Notes under the pieces: model-generated
What the model was told of the DNA's origin: nothing
What the model saw: only the letters and a program-made list of their open reading frames with translations
Databases searched by the model: none
Made by a program: the position numbers and the translations under genes
From: Candidatus Rifleibacteriota bacterium
GTDB taxonomy: Bacteria; Riflebacteria; Ozemobacteria; Ozemobacterales; Ozemobacteraceae
DNA: 6,604 nucleotides
Assembly (NCBI GenBank): GCA_029560455.1
Contig: JAKQKW010000123.1
Location: forward strand, 1-6,604
Direction: 5' to 3'
Part shown: positions 1-5,352 of the stretch, piece after piece
Layout of the letters: each line of letters starts with the position of its first letter
Numbering within the stretch: the first letter of the stretch is position 1

Positions 1-147
1 TGCGTAAAAATTTAAAGATTCAAGATCTGCCAGAATGCTGGAGACAAAATAATCCCCAGCTTTTTTTGAATTCAAATCGTAAAATTCACGGCCCGCTTTA
101 AAATCAGCATTTGCATCGACAGAAAGGAAAACTTCGCGGCATTTCAT
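1..147 (-). CDS. RelE/ParE-type toxin, N-terminal part (gene runs off the left edge)
   Basis: Only the first 49 residues are inside the window. Reading on the minus strand from the ATG at 147, the protein starts MKCREVFLSVDANADFKAGR and continues with a helix containing EFYDLNSKKAGDYF and then SILADLESL. This is the layout of the RelE/ParE superfamily: a first beta strand, then the A-x-x-D-x-x-x-A-x-x-(Y/F)Y helix, then a G-x-x-F helix. Family members are ribosome-dependent mRNA interferases or gyrase poisons; the catalytic C-terminal strands lie outside the window, so which of the two cannot be told. The start codon overlaps the antitoxin stop as ATGA, the usual arrangement for a coupled antitoxin-toxin operon. 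No frameshift is seen in the visible part. Confidence 0.8.
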   Translation of the reverse strand, partial: MKCREVFLSVDANADFKAGREFYDLNSKKAGDYFVSSILADLESLNFYA

Positions 148-344
148 CTTGCCAGGTTTTTCTTAACTTCTGACAGTGGAACCATTTTTTCAGGGGCAAG
201 GGTTTTCCTGCGGTCTGCAAGAACCTTATGATGCCAGTCTGGCGACTCAAGTTCATTCTCATCTTGAGAAAGCGAATCCCACAGCAGTTCCATGGCCTGG
301 AGACGCTCTACCAGGGTCATTTTTTTTATACTGGTAATATCCAT
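144..344 (-). CDS. Type II antitoxin, TIGR02574-like addiction module component
   Basis: This is a 66-aa protein. The ATG at 344 is chosen because it has a GGAG ribosome binding site about 6 nt upstream and because the upstream reading runs into promoter and repeat sequence. Features are a leading hydrophobic/basic segment (MDITSIKKMT), the hallmark L-x-E-R-L-Q-x-M-E-L-L-W-D-S-L helix (about residues 11-25), and an acidic linker followed by SPDWHHKVLADRR (residues about 34-46), all typical of the short 'addiction module component' family paired with RelE/ParE toxins. It should neutralise the toxin encoded directly downstream and probably autorepress the operon. Its stop codon overlaps the toxin start by ATGA. 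Family identification is by motif pattern; the exact subfamily is not certain. Confidence 0.85.
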   Translation of the reverse strand: MDITSIKKMTLVERLQAMELLWDSLSQDENELESPDWHHKVLADRRKTLAPEKMVPLSEVKKNLAR

Positions 345-371
345 ATTCACTCCACTTTTCCCGCTGTCAAA

Positions 372-400
372 ATCATACCATACCAATAATATAACCGCAA
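372..400 (-). promoter_or_regulatory. Probable sigma70 promoter of the antitoxin-toxin operon
   Basis: On the minus strand there is a -35 like element TTGCGG (395-400), a 17-nt spacer and a -10 element TATGAT (372-377) preceded by TGG, an extended -10. The start of transcription would be near 365, giving a leader of about 20 nt before the ATG at 344, which contains the GGAG site. The -35 match is weak (3 of 6), the -10 is good (5 of 6). Confidence 0.45.
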
Positions 401-415
401 ACGCCATATTGCCTA

Positions 416-532
416 CAATCCGGGGACACGATCCTGAATTCTGCAACTCCGCAATCTGGGGACACGATCCCGAATTCTGCGAATTCGGGTCATGTCCCCA
501 GATTGCTCACTACGGGTCATGTCCCCGGATTG
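416..532. repeat. Nested inverted repeat of four GGGGACA-type units (REP/MITE-like)
   Basis: Two left-hand units (416-443 and 452-480) have the form CAATC(C/T)GGGGACACGATCC followed by GAATTCTGC. Two right-hand units (481-505 and 514-532) are their reverse complements, GGGTCATGTCCCC(A/G)GATTG. The inner pair 451-477/481-506 folds with a 3-nt loop and only one mismatch and one indel. The outer pair 416-434/514-532 pairs at 17 of 19 positions. GGGGACA palindromes of this kind are known as REP-like elements near REP-associated tyrosine transposases; no transposase is in this window. Lying between the fcl stop and the toxin-antitoxin promoter, the hairpin may also end the gmd-fcl transcript, although there is no U-tract. 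Confidence 0.8.
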
Positions 533-557
533 CTCCGGATTGCTCCAGATTGCTCAG
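528..557. repeat. Three tandem 10-bp units at the 3' end of fcl
   Basis: The units are GATTGCTCCG (528-537), GATTGCTCCA (538-547) and GATTGCTCAG (548-557); a fourth related unit, GATTGCTCAC, lies at 501-510. The unit is the distal part of the palindromic element above, so it looks like repeated duplication of the element's edge. The third unit contains the fcl stop codon (554-556), meaning the element abuts the gene without a spacer. Confidence 0.75.
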
Positions 558-1510
558 GAAGCGGTGAAGAAGGCGAGGGTGTGGCGCAGGCCTTCGGCGA
601 GGGAGGTTTGCGGTGACCAGCCGAGGGCGCGCAGGCGGCTGATGTCGAGAAGTTTGCGCGGGGTGCCGTCGGGCTTCGTCGTATCGAAGGTCAGGCGGCC
701 TTTGAAGCCAGTGACTTCTGCGACCAGTGCCGCGAGATCGGCGATGCTGATGTCTTCGCCGCAGCCGAGGTTGACGAAACAGGGGCGCGGATAGCTCAAA
801 AGCTCGCGCCTGAGCACAGCGTCGTCGAGATTCATCACATGCAGGCAGCCGGCGGCCATGTCGTCGACATAGAGAAATTCACGCCGGGGGGTGCCGGTGC
901 CCCAGATGGTCACTTCGGGCAGGCCAGCGGCGGCGGCTTCGACGAATTTGCGCAGCAGGGCCGGCAGCACATGCGAGGTCTGCAGATCGAAGTTGTCGCC
1001 GGGGCCGTAGAGATTCGTCGGCATGACGGCGACAAACTGCGTGCCATACTGGCGGTTGTAAGCTTCACACATTTTCAGACCGGCAATCTTGGCAATCGCA
1101 TAAGGCTCGTTCGTCGGTTCAAGCGGGCCGCTCAGCAGGTGTTCCTCGCGCATCGGCTGCGGGCATGCGCGAGGGTAGATGCATGAGGACCCGAGAAACA
1201 GCAGTCTTTTTACGCCGTGTTTCCAGGCTGAATGAATGACGTTATTCTGAATACAGAGGTTACTATAAGCAAATTCGGCCGGATAGGTGTTGTTGGCATG
1301 GATACCGCCGACTTTGGCGGCCGCCAGAAAGACATATTCGGGTTTTTCTGCCGCGAAGAAGGCTTCGACATCGGCCTGGCGGGTGAGGTCGAGCTCTTTC
1401 GAGGTGCGGTAGACGAGGTTGGTATGACCGGCGGCGGTCAGGGCTTTAACCAGGGCCGAGCCGACCAGACCGGTGTGACCGGCGATATAGATTTTAGCGG
1501 CTTTACTCAT
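554..1510 (-). CDS. fcl: GDP-L-fucose synthase (GDP-4-keto-6-deoxymannose 3,5-epimerase-4-reductase)
   Basis: This 318-aa protein is a cytoplasmic SDR-family enzyme that carries out the last step of GDP-L-fucose synthesis: double epimerisation at C3 and C5, then NADPH-dependent reduction at C4. Visible motifs are the nucleotide-binding loop GHTGLVG (11-17), AAAKVGGI (63-70), GSSCIYP (107-113), the active-site EPYAIAK (135-141), [11 protein letters not shown] (164-174) and YVDDMA (214-219). By alignment with the E. coli enzyme the catalytic Ser108, Tyr137 and Lys141, and the epimerase Cys110 and His180, are all present. Length matches the family (about 320). The start lies 8 nt inside the gmd 3' end and lacks a clear ribosome binding site, so translational coupling to gmd is likely. 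The C-terminus ends right at a repeat and is slightly shorter than in E. coli, with no lost catalytic part. Confidence 0.97.
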   Translation of the reverse strand: MSKAAKIYIAGHTGLVGSALVKALTAAGHTNLVYRTSKELDLTRQADVEAFFAAEKPEYVFLAAAKVGGIHANNTYPAEFAYSNLCIQNNVIHSAWKHGVKRLLFLGSSCIYPRACPQPMREEHLLSGPLEPTNEPYAIAKIAGLKMCEAYNRQYGTQFVAVMPTNLYGPGDNFDLQTSHVLPALLRKFVEAAAAGLPEVTIWGTGTPRREFLYVDDMAAGCLHVMNLDDAVLRRELLSYPRPCFVNLGCGEDISIADLAALVAEVTGFKGRLTFDTTKPDGTPRKLLDISRLRALGWSPQTSLAEGLRHTLAFFTAS

Positions 1511-2624
1511 TGTAGGCGAAGGTCTGGAAGCCGTGCTGCTGGCAGAGTTCGTCGCGTTTGGCGGTTTCGAGATCGCTTCTGACCATTTCGGCGACGAGTT
1601 CTTCGAGGGTGGTTTTCGGGCGCCAGCCGAGCTTGCTGAAAGCCTTGGTCGGATCGCCGAGCAGGGTTTCGACTTCGGTGGGCCTGAAATAGCGCGGGTC
1701 GACCTTGACGATCGTCTGACCGGGCTTCAGTTTGATATCTTTATCACTGGTGACGACTTCGCTGACGGTGCCGGTTTCGCCAACTCCCTCACCCTGCCAC
1801 GCGATTTTGATGCCGAGTTCGGCGGCGGCGGCATTGACGAAATCGCGCACCGATTTCTGGCGGCCGGTGGCAATGACGAAGTCGTCGGGTTTTTCCTGCT
1901 GCAGCATCAGCCACTGCATTTCGACGTAGTCGCGGGCGTGACCCCAGTCGCGCAGAGAGTTGAGATTGCCCAGATACAGGCATTCCTGCAGCCCGAGCGC
2001 GATGCGCGATATGGCGCGGGTGATCTTTCTGGTAACGAAGGTTTCGCCGCGCAGCGGTGACTCGTGGTTGAAAAGGATGCCGTTACAGCCGAAAATACCG
2101 TAGGCTTCGCGGTAGTTGACGGTGATCCAGTAGGCGTAGAGCTTGGCGACGGCATAGGGCGAGCGCGGGTAGAAGGGTGTCGTTTCTTTCTGCGGGGTTT
2201 CCTGGACAAGGCCGTAAAGCTCGGAAGTCGAGGCCTGGTAAAAGCGCGTGTGCTTTTCGAGCCCGAGAATTCTGATCGCTTCGAGCAGGCGCAGGGTGCC
2301 GATGCCGTCGGCGTTGGCCGTGTATTCGGGCGATTCGAAAGAGACGGCAACATGGCTCTGGGCTGCCAGGTTGTAAATTTCGTGCGGCTTGACCTGCTGA
2401 ATGATGCGAATCAGGTTCGTCGAATCGGTCATGTCGCCGTAATGCAGAGTGAAACGCCGGTTGTCGACGTGCGGGTCCTGGTAAAGGTGGTCGATACGGT
2501 CAGTGTTGAACAGCGATGAACGACGCTTGATCCCGTGAACCTCGTAGCCTTTTTTCAGCAGAAATTCGGCCAGGTAGGCGCCGTCCTGCCCGGTAACGCC
2601 GGTAATCAAAGCAACTTTGCTCAT
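1503..2624 (-). CDS. gmd: GDP-mannose 4,6-dehydratase
   Basis: This 373-aa protein is an NADP-dependent SDR enzyme converting GDP-D-mannose to GDP-4-keto-6-deoxy-D-mannose, the substrate of Fcl encoded next. Motifs are the Rossmann loop TGVTGQDG (8-15), GIKRRSS (31-37), [18 protein letters not shown] (85-102), STSELYG (132-138) and [15 protein letters not shown] (152-166), with catalytic Thr133, Glu135, Tyr157 and Lys161, then [11 protein letters not shown] (184-194) and [18 protein letters not shown] (308-325). Length equals the E. coli enzyme. The ATG at 2624 is preferred over a GTG at 2630 because AGGGAGA sits at proper spacing (about 9 nt) from the ATG but only 3 nt from the GTG. The stop overlaps the fcl start. 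No glycosyltransferase or GDP-mannose gene is adjacent, so the pair stands alone here. Confidence 0.97.
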   Translation of the reverse strand: MSKVALITGVTGQDGAYLAEFLLKKGYEVHGIKRRSSLFNTDRIDHLYQDPHVDNRRFTLHYGDMTDSTNLIRIIQQVKPHEIYNLAAQSHVAVSFESPEYTANADGIGTLRLLEAIRILGLEKHTRFYQASTSELYGLVQETPQKETTPFYPRSPYAVAKLYAYWITVNYREAYGIFGCNGILFNHESPLRGETFVTRKITRAISRIALGLQECLYLGNLNSLRDWGHARDYVEMQWLMLQQEKPDDFVIATGRQKSVRDFVNAAAAELGIKIAWQGEGVGETGTVSEVVTSDKDIKLKPGQTIVKVDPRYFRPTEVETLLGDPTKAFSKLGWRPKTTLEELVAEMVRSDLETAKRDELCQQHGFQTFAYNE

Positions 2625-2656
2625 ATTCACTGTCTCCCTGGTTTCAGTTTCAGGTT

Positions 2657-2686
2657 ATATTAAGACAGATGACAGGCCGAAAGCAA
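2657..2686 (-). promoter_or_regulatory. Possible gmd-fcl promoter
   Basis: On the minus strand, TTGCTT (2681-2686) and TAATAT (2657-2662) are separated by 18 nt, upstream of gmd in an otherwise gene-free region. Both hexamers are imperfect (3-4 of 6), so this is the best candidate rather than a firm call. The dyad at 2684-2708 overlaps its upstream end. Confidence 0.3.
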
Positions 2687-2708
2687 CTATCTATTTAGCC
2701 GATAGTTG
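2684..2708. repeat. Perfect 8-bp dyad upstream of gmd
   Basis: CAACTATC (2684-2691) and GATAGTTG (2701-2708) are exact reverse complements separated by 9 nt. The dyad overlaps the candidate -35 region of gmd on the minus strand. It could be an operator or a small hairpin; with no U-tract it is not a standard terminator. Confidence 0.5.
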
Positions 2709-2862
2709 GTCGGGGTTATTTTGGGGAGTGGTGGTCTGAGAAAACTGGTCAAGACAATAAGTGATGAAGCCCTGTATCGATAAGGCAGGCACCAGCGCGG
2801 GCTTTTCCCCTTAGGCATGAGCCCTTCGACTCCTTCGACCGGCCAGGGCCGGCTCAGGAACC
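2709..2862. repeat. Dispersed repeat R, copy A, preceded by an 18-bp tail
   Basis: Positions 2726-2828 align without gaps to 6211-6313 over 103 bp with about a dozen mismatches. Conserved blocks are GGTCTGAGAAAACTGGTCAA, ATCGATAA, GCGCGGGCTTTT and CTTAGGCATGAGCC. Copy A then carries about 20 extra bases (with the stem CCGGCC/GGCCGG at 2839-2852) before rejoining copy B at GGCTCAGGAACC (2851-2862). TGAGCC (2818-2823) and GGCTCA (2851-2856) form the base of a hairpin. Just before it, 2709-2726 is an 18-bp sequence also found at 6334-6351. No convincing coding frame spans the copy. Confidence 0.85.
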
Positions 2863-3132
2863 GAGGCTCAGGGAATGGGTTAATGGAGGAAATCGAAAAG
2901 CCACAGGGGGAAGCTCGACGAAACTCGCATGGCGTTGCAAAAAGGCGATCTCAAAACAGCTGCCCGAAACGCCGAGATTTTCCAGTTGACACCGGTAACC
3001 AGGGCCGCCTGATTTTCTCAGGTCGGCAACCAGACGGCTCAGTGACCATCCTTCTTCAAGCTCAGGAGGCGGTGAGGGCGTCGCCTGCTATACCAGCGCT
3101 TACAGCTGCAGAAAGGTAAGCTTCGCGGCACT
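2863..3132. other. Gene-free stretch, possibly decayed coding DNA
   Basis: I see no intact gene here. A plus-strand frame at 2914-3012 reads like protein (LDETRMALQKGDLKT, then AEIFQLTPVTRAA and a stop) but has no start region or recognised family, and a stop codon lies just upstream at 2881. A short hairpin, CCTGA-TTTTC-TCAGG, lies at 3008-3022; with one extra base on its 5' side it is also found at 4103-4118. The open plus-strand frame 2817-3119 starts inside repeat A and has low-complexity, arginine/serine-rich content, so it is not called. Confidence 0.4.
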
Positions 3133-3498
3133 TTATTTTATTGGAAGGGCCTTACAGCGTAGCTCACCAATGCGCTGAAACTGCGTATCATTAGTCAAAA
3201 CGCATGTGTCGTAGATGATGGCAGTGGCTGCTATCAATGCATCTGGCGTTTTAAGCCTGGCGCCTCTTCTGAGAGATATCTTTCTATCTTTGATTTCCTG
3301 AGTCAAGCCAACAATCTGAATTTTTCCCAGAAATTCACGAATAACCAGCTCGTCGGCTTCAGTAAGGTCAGGATAAGACAACAGCTCGATCTCGGTTACA
3401 AAAGAAACGATGAATCTGCCATCTGGCAACGGCTCTCTAAGTTTTCCGCCAAGATGATACAAGACAATATTGGTATCGAGAAGATAGTTCAATTCCAC
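3133..3498 (-). CDS. vapC: VapC-type PIN-domain toxin ribonuclease
   Basis: This is a 121-aa single PIN domain. It has the four expected acidic positions: Asp8 in YLLDTNIVLYHL, Glu38 in SFVTEIELLSYP, Asp86 in TPDALIAATAI and Asp104 in LTNDTQF. These would bind Mg2+ or Mn2+ for RNA cleavage; VapC proteins usually cut tRNA or rRNA, though this target is unknown. The start is a GTG at 3498, which overlaps the antitoxin 3' end by 10 nt, with GGGATGA close upstream, so translation is probably coupled. Length and layout are normal, and nothing suggests decay. PIN subfamily assignment is by motif only. Confidence 0.93.
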   Translation of the reverse strand: MELNYLLDTNIVLYHLGGKLREPLPDGRFIVSFVTEIELLSYPDLTEADELVIREFLGKIQIVGLTQEIKDRKISLRRGARLKTPDALIAATAIIYDTCVLTNDTQFQRIGELRCKALPIK

Positions 3499-3692
3499 TC
3501 ATCCCGGATTTTTTTCTGAAATTCAAGCGGGTCCTCGGTTAATGAAATTTTTCCCGAAAATTCTGAAAGATCGACAACCTGAGAAGATTTCAGATTCAGA
3601 ATCTTCTCGCATTCCAGCCAATCTTTGTAATCAATCTGGACCGCTATCGGCTCGTTGTTTTCGTCGGTCAGTATTTTTTTCCTGATATTCAT
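3489..3692 (-). CDS. VapB/Phd-like antitoxin paired with the PIN toxin
   Basis: This is a 67-aa protein from the ATG at 3692; a GTG two codons upstream (3698) is possible but leaves no ribosome binding site, whereas GGAAG precedes the ATG at about 5 nt. The N-terminal part (RKKILTDENNEPIAVQIDY, residues about 4-22) has the two short strands of small dimerising antitoxins. The C-terminal part (EDPLEFQKKIRDEWN) is the charged toxin-binding tail seen in antitoxins of PIN toxins. It should block VapC and repress the shared promoter. It is recognised by pattern and by its overlap with vapC; the exact antitoxin family (Phd-like or DUF2281-like) is not certain. Confidence 0.8.
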   Translation of the reverse strand: MNIRKKILTDENNEPIAVQIDYKDWLECEKILNLKSSQVVDLSEFSGKISLTEDPLEFQKKIRDEWN

Positions 3693-3737
3693 AACCACTT
3701 CCGGAAATCAAACTAAACACGCAATAGTTACCTGATG

Positions 3738-3765
3738 AGTATAAACAAGCCATAATGAAAAGCAA
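3738..3765 (-). promoter_or_regulatory. Probable promoter of the vapBC pair
   Basis: On the minus strand TTGCTT (3760-3765), a 16-nt spacer and TATACT (3738-3743) lie in an AT-rich stretch directly upstream of the antitoxin. The start point would be near 3731, about 39 nt before the ATG at 3692. The -10 matches 5 of 6, the -35 only 3 of 6. Confidence 0.4.
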
Positions 3766-3815
3766 ACTAATATTTTGAAATAACACCCGGGCGTATCTAG
3801 CTGGCAGGCGTGTTT

Positions 3816-4044
3816 CAGTGGTGGGCCGAGAAAACCGGGCAACGATCACCGTCGAACATATCAGACAGGCAAAAGAAGCCTGGCTGATCGTCTTCGACCG
3901 CCGCGACAAAAGCCGCAGCCTGCCTGCGTATGTTTACATCGACCAGGATTCCGAGAATTTCTTTAAGCAACCAGACAGCTCGGGAGCAGAAACCCGTGAA
4001 AGGACTGGTGCGGGCGCGGGCTTTTTCCCTCAAGATCATGAGCC
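3816..4044. repeat. Degenerate, split copy of dispersed repeat R (D/E)
   Basis: The left part, about 3816-3841 (AGTGGTGGGCCGAGAAAACC and following bases), matches the start of copies A and B. The right part, about 4001-4044 (ACTGG, GCGCGGGCTTTTTCCCT and CATGAGCC), matches their distal half. In A and B these blocks are about 45 bp apart; here they are about 160 bp apart, so the copy is either interrupted by foreign sequence or two fragments lie side by side. Divergence is clearly higher than between A and B. Confidence 0.55.
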
Positions 4045-4057
4045 GACGACTTCATAA
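3818..4057 (+). pseudogene. Possible remnant of an AAA-ATPase/PD-(D/E)XK-type protein tail
   Basis: A plus-strand frame of 79 codons starts at a GTG inside the repeat. Its middle (HIRQAKEAWLIVFDRRDKS, residues about 14-32) resembles the C-terminal end of predicted AAA-ATPases with a nuclease-like tail, where a strand ending V-(I/V)-F-D-(R/K)-R precedes a basic Lys/Ser stretch. The two ends come from repeat sequence and look random, there is no ribosome binding site, and the expected upstream domains are absent. The resemblance is from memory of the family and short; the frame may be accidental. If real it is a fragment, and the only plus-strand gene trace in the window. Confidence 0.25.
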
Positions 4058-4154
4058 AGATGGGTCAGGTGACGTGAGCTCAATCCGAAGCCTTAAAAGC
4101 CTGCCTGATTTTCTCAGGGGGGCATGATCAGGGGCCGGCAGAAGTCTGGGGAGA
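4045..4154. other. Short gene-free stretch with a duplicated small hairpin
   Basis: Downstream of the HipA-like reading frame there is no gene. GCCTGATTTTCTCAGG (4103-4118) contains the inverted repeat CCTGA/TCAGG with a 5-nt loop and is identical to 3007-3022. The 5-bp stem is too weak to call a terminator. Confidence 0.4.
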
Positions 4155-5012
4155 TCAATAACTCAATGGCAGGAAGAGATGTTCTGCTTCTGCGATTGCA
4201 TGGGCCGGCAGGCCGAGTTTTCTGGCGCGGGTTTTCCAGCTGGCGATAACTTTGCCTGTGTGACTGATGATTTTTCTGGCCTGGTTCAGATCGAGCCGAT
4301 AATATTCAGCCGTTGCCAGGACGGCGTTTATATCCGGCTGCCGGTTATAGAGATCGAGTGCCAGAGCATGTTCATCTTTTTTAAAAGAAGGGTTCATGTC
4401 GAAAGCCGGAGCCAGGCGCCAACCCGCCGGAGTTCTCATGAAGCCATGATTGCGAAGGTGGTCGTCGCGATTCGCCGTGGCGACATTAAAAACGACTCTG
4501 GTAAAAAGTTCTGCAAGATCATGGTTTATGCGGTCAGGCTCGCCCCAGGTAGCGATAAATTCAGCCAGTTCAAGGTAACTGGCGTCATCTGAATCCTGAT
4601 TTGCAGTCATGGTCATTGCAGATGCAAAGAAACGCCTGCCGGCAGCGGCCCGATCGAAACGCTTCACCATGAACGTATGATACCCTGTGCCAATCTGCGA
4701 AAAGCCCTTGCCTCTTCCGCCGATCTCGACAACCTTGTCGTTGTCGACGCGGAAATCGCCGCGGGCCGGAATTGAAACGGCATGCCGCGAAGCCACCGCA
4801 TTGAGGAAAAAAGTTTCCCGCAAAGTACCGGGGTTGGGAGGGCGGCCGCCAGAAAGGGCATACAGCTGATTCGGGTTATCAAGATAGATTTTTTCGGGCT
4901 TTTCAAAGGCACGCATGCCATAACCGCTGCGGGTGACGGTTCTGATTACCCCGCAGTCTTCGAGATATCTCAAATAAGTCTTGAGAGTGCGCTCATCGCC
5001 GATCTCGAGCAA
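4155..5012 (-). CDS. Chimera of AAA_14/DUF4143 ATPase C-terminus and HipA-like kinase C-terminus, probably non-functional
   Basis: The 285-codon frame has two parts. Residues 1 to about 107 match the C-terminal end of predicted AAA_14/DUF4143 ATPases: GDERTLKTYLRYLEDCGVIR, EKIYLDNPNQLYALSG, TLRETFFLNAV, then GDFRVD and EIGGRGKGF. From about residue 110 it becomes the C-lobe of a HipA-type Ser/Thr kinase: TFMVKRFDR (hinge), DDASYLELAEFI, FNVATANRDDHLRNHGF (catalytic Asp183, Asn188) and LAPAFDMNPS (metal-binding Asp205). The HipA N-lobe, with the ATP-binding loop and its lysine, is absent, as are the ATPase P-loop and Walker B region. The start shown is a TTG with poor ribosome binding site; DUF4143-like coding continues upstream in frame (VPFTPDLKSLKQL) to a stop near 5082. 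I read this as two truncated genes joined by deletion; expression of the fusion protein is possible but kinase activity is not expected. Confidence 0.8.
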   Translation of the reverse strand: MLEIGDERTLKTYLRYLEDCGVIRTVTRSGYGMRAFEKPEKIYLDNPNQLYALSGGRPPNPGTLRETFFLNAVASRHAVSIPARGDFRVDNDKVVEIGGRGKGFSQIGTGYHTFMVKRFDRAAAGRRFFASAMTMTANQDSDDASYLELAEFIATWGEPDRINHDLAELFTRVVFNVATANRDDHLRNHGFMRTPAGWRLAPAFDMNPSFKKDEHALALDLYNRQPDINAVLATAEYYRLDLNQARKIISHTGKVIASWKTRARKLGLPAHAIAEAEHLFLPLSY

Positions 5013-5026
5013 TTGCTTCAGGCTCT

Positions 5027-5155
5027 TCAGATCAGGGGTAAAAGGAACACAGCCGGCAATCGCCCGGCCATCAGAGATTTTTCAAGGCAGGTTCTGCGGA
5101 AATCCCGCTTCAGAATGCGAACAAAATACCGTGATAACTGCGGGATTTCTTCCAT
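5027..5155 (-). pseudogene. Short leader reading frame, likely 5' remnant of the AAA_14-type gene
   Basis: An ATG at 5155, preceded by AAAGGG at about 8 nt, opens a 42-codon frame beginning MEEIPQLSRYFVRILKRDF and ending at a TGA (5027-5029). The first residues resemble the basic N-terminal helix that precedes the P-loop in AAA_14 ATPases, but no P-loop follows. The last third overlaps, in a different frame, the DUF4143-like sequence that leads into the chimera; the change corresponds to a -1 shift near the A5 run around 5079. This fits an internally deleted and frameshifted gene. Its stop lies 14 nt before the TTG at 5012, so re-initiation into the chimera is conceivable. Confidence 0.4.
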
Positions 5156-5173
5156 CTGGCCAGCCCTTTAAAA

Positions 5174-5221
5174 TAGTAATACAATACTGTTTTTTGTTTA
5201 AATAATAATATTGCATTACTA
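5174..5221. promoter_or_regulatory. Operator-like 13-bp inverted repeat
   Basis: TAGTAATACAATA (5174-5186) and TATTGCATTACTA (5209-5221) are reverse complements with one mismatch, separated by 22 bp of AT-rich sequence. The right arm covers the -10 element and spacer of the promoter at 5205-5233 and the left arm lies just past the expected start of transcription. That placement suits repression by a dimeric regulator; no regulator gene is adjacent now. Confidence 0.6.
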
Positions 5222-5233
5222 CCGGCTTGTCAA
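5205..5233 (-). promoter_or_regulatory. Strong sigma70-type promoter upstream of the decayed locus
   Basis: On the minus strand a perfect TTGACA (5228-5233), a 17-nt spacer and TATTAT (5205-5210) give near-consensus geometry. Transcription would start near 5198 and read into the ATG at 5155 and then the ATPase-HipA chimera. It is the best promoter match in the window. Confidence 0.7.
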
Positions 5234-5280
5234 TTCAATAACCTTTTTTCGACAACCGACTGGCTTTGCCAGGCTGACAG

Positions 5281-5310
5281 TAGTGGACTGAGAAAACTGG
5301 TCAAAGCGAT
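5281..5310. repeat. Partial copy C of dispersed repeat R
   Basis: The 27 bases of GTGGACTGAGAAAACTGG plus TCAAAGCGAT match the start of copy B almost exactly, including AAAGCGAT, which copy A lacks. Similarity stops after 5310. The fragment lies just downstream of the small gene 5353-5529. Confidence 0.6.
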
Positions 5311-5352
5311 CTATGCCTTTGAAGTTGGTGCCGATTACTTTTGGGAGGCGGA

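Noticed and set aside
416..557. CRISPR array
   Set aside because: The repeated units are inverted as well as direct, their spacers are not of uniform length, and no cas gene is present.
839..1186. Plus-strand open frame opposite fcl
   Set aside because: Shadow of fcl: the minus-strand frame has every catalytic motif, and this frame has no ribosome binding site or family match.
1533..2060. Plus-strand 175-codon open frame opposite gmd
   Set aside because: Phe/Asp/Gly-rich composition typical of the antisense of a GC-rich gene; gmd explains the region.
1907..2353. Second minus-strand frame inside gmd
   Set aside because: Ser/Thr/Pro/Arg-rich out-of-frame reading of gmd.
2064..2519. Plus-strand 151-codon open frame opposite gmd
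   Set aside because: Antisense shadow of the conserved gmd N-terminal half.
2817..3119. Plus-strand 100-codon open frame
   Set aside because: Starts inside dispersed repeat A, has low-complexity Arg/Ser-rich content and no recognisable domain or ribosome binding site.
4179..4592. Plus-strand 137-codon open frame
   Set aside because: Antisense of the HipA-like C-lobe, whose motifs are clear on the minus strand.
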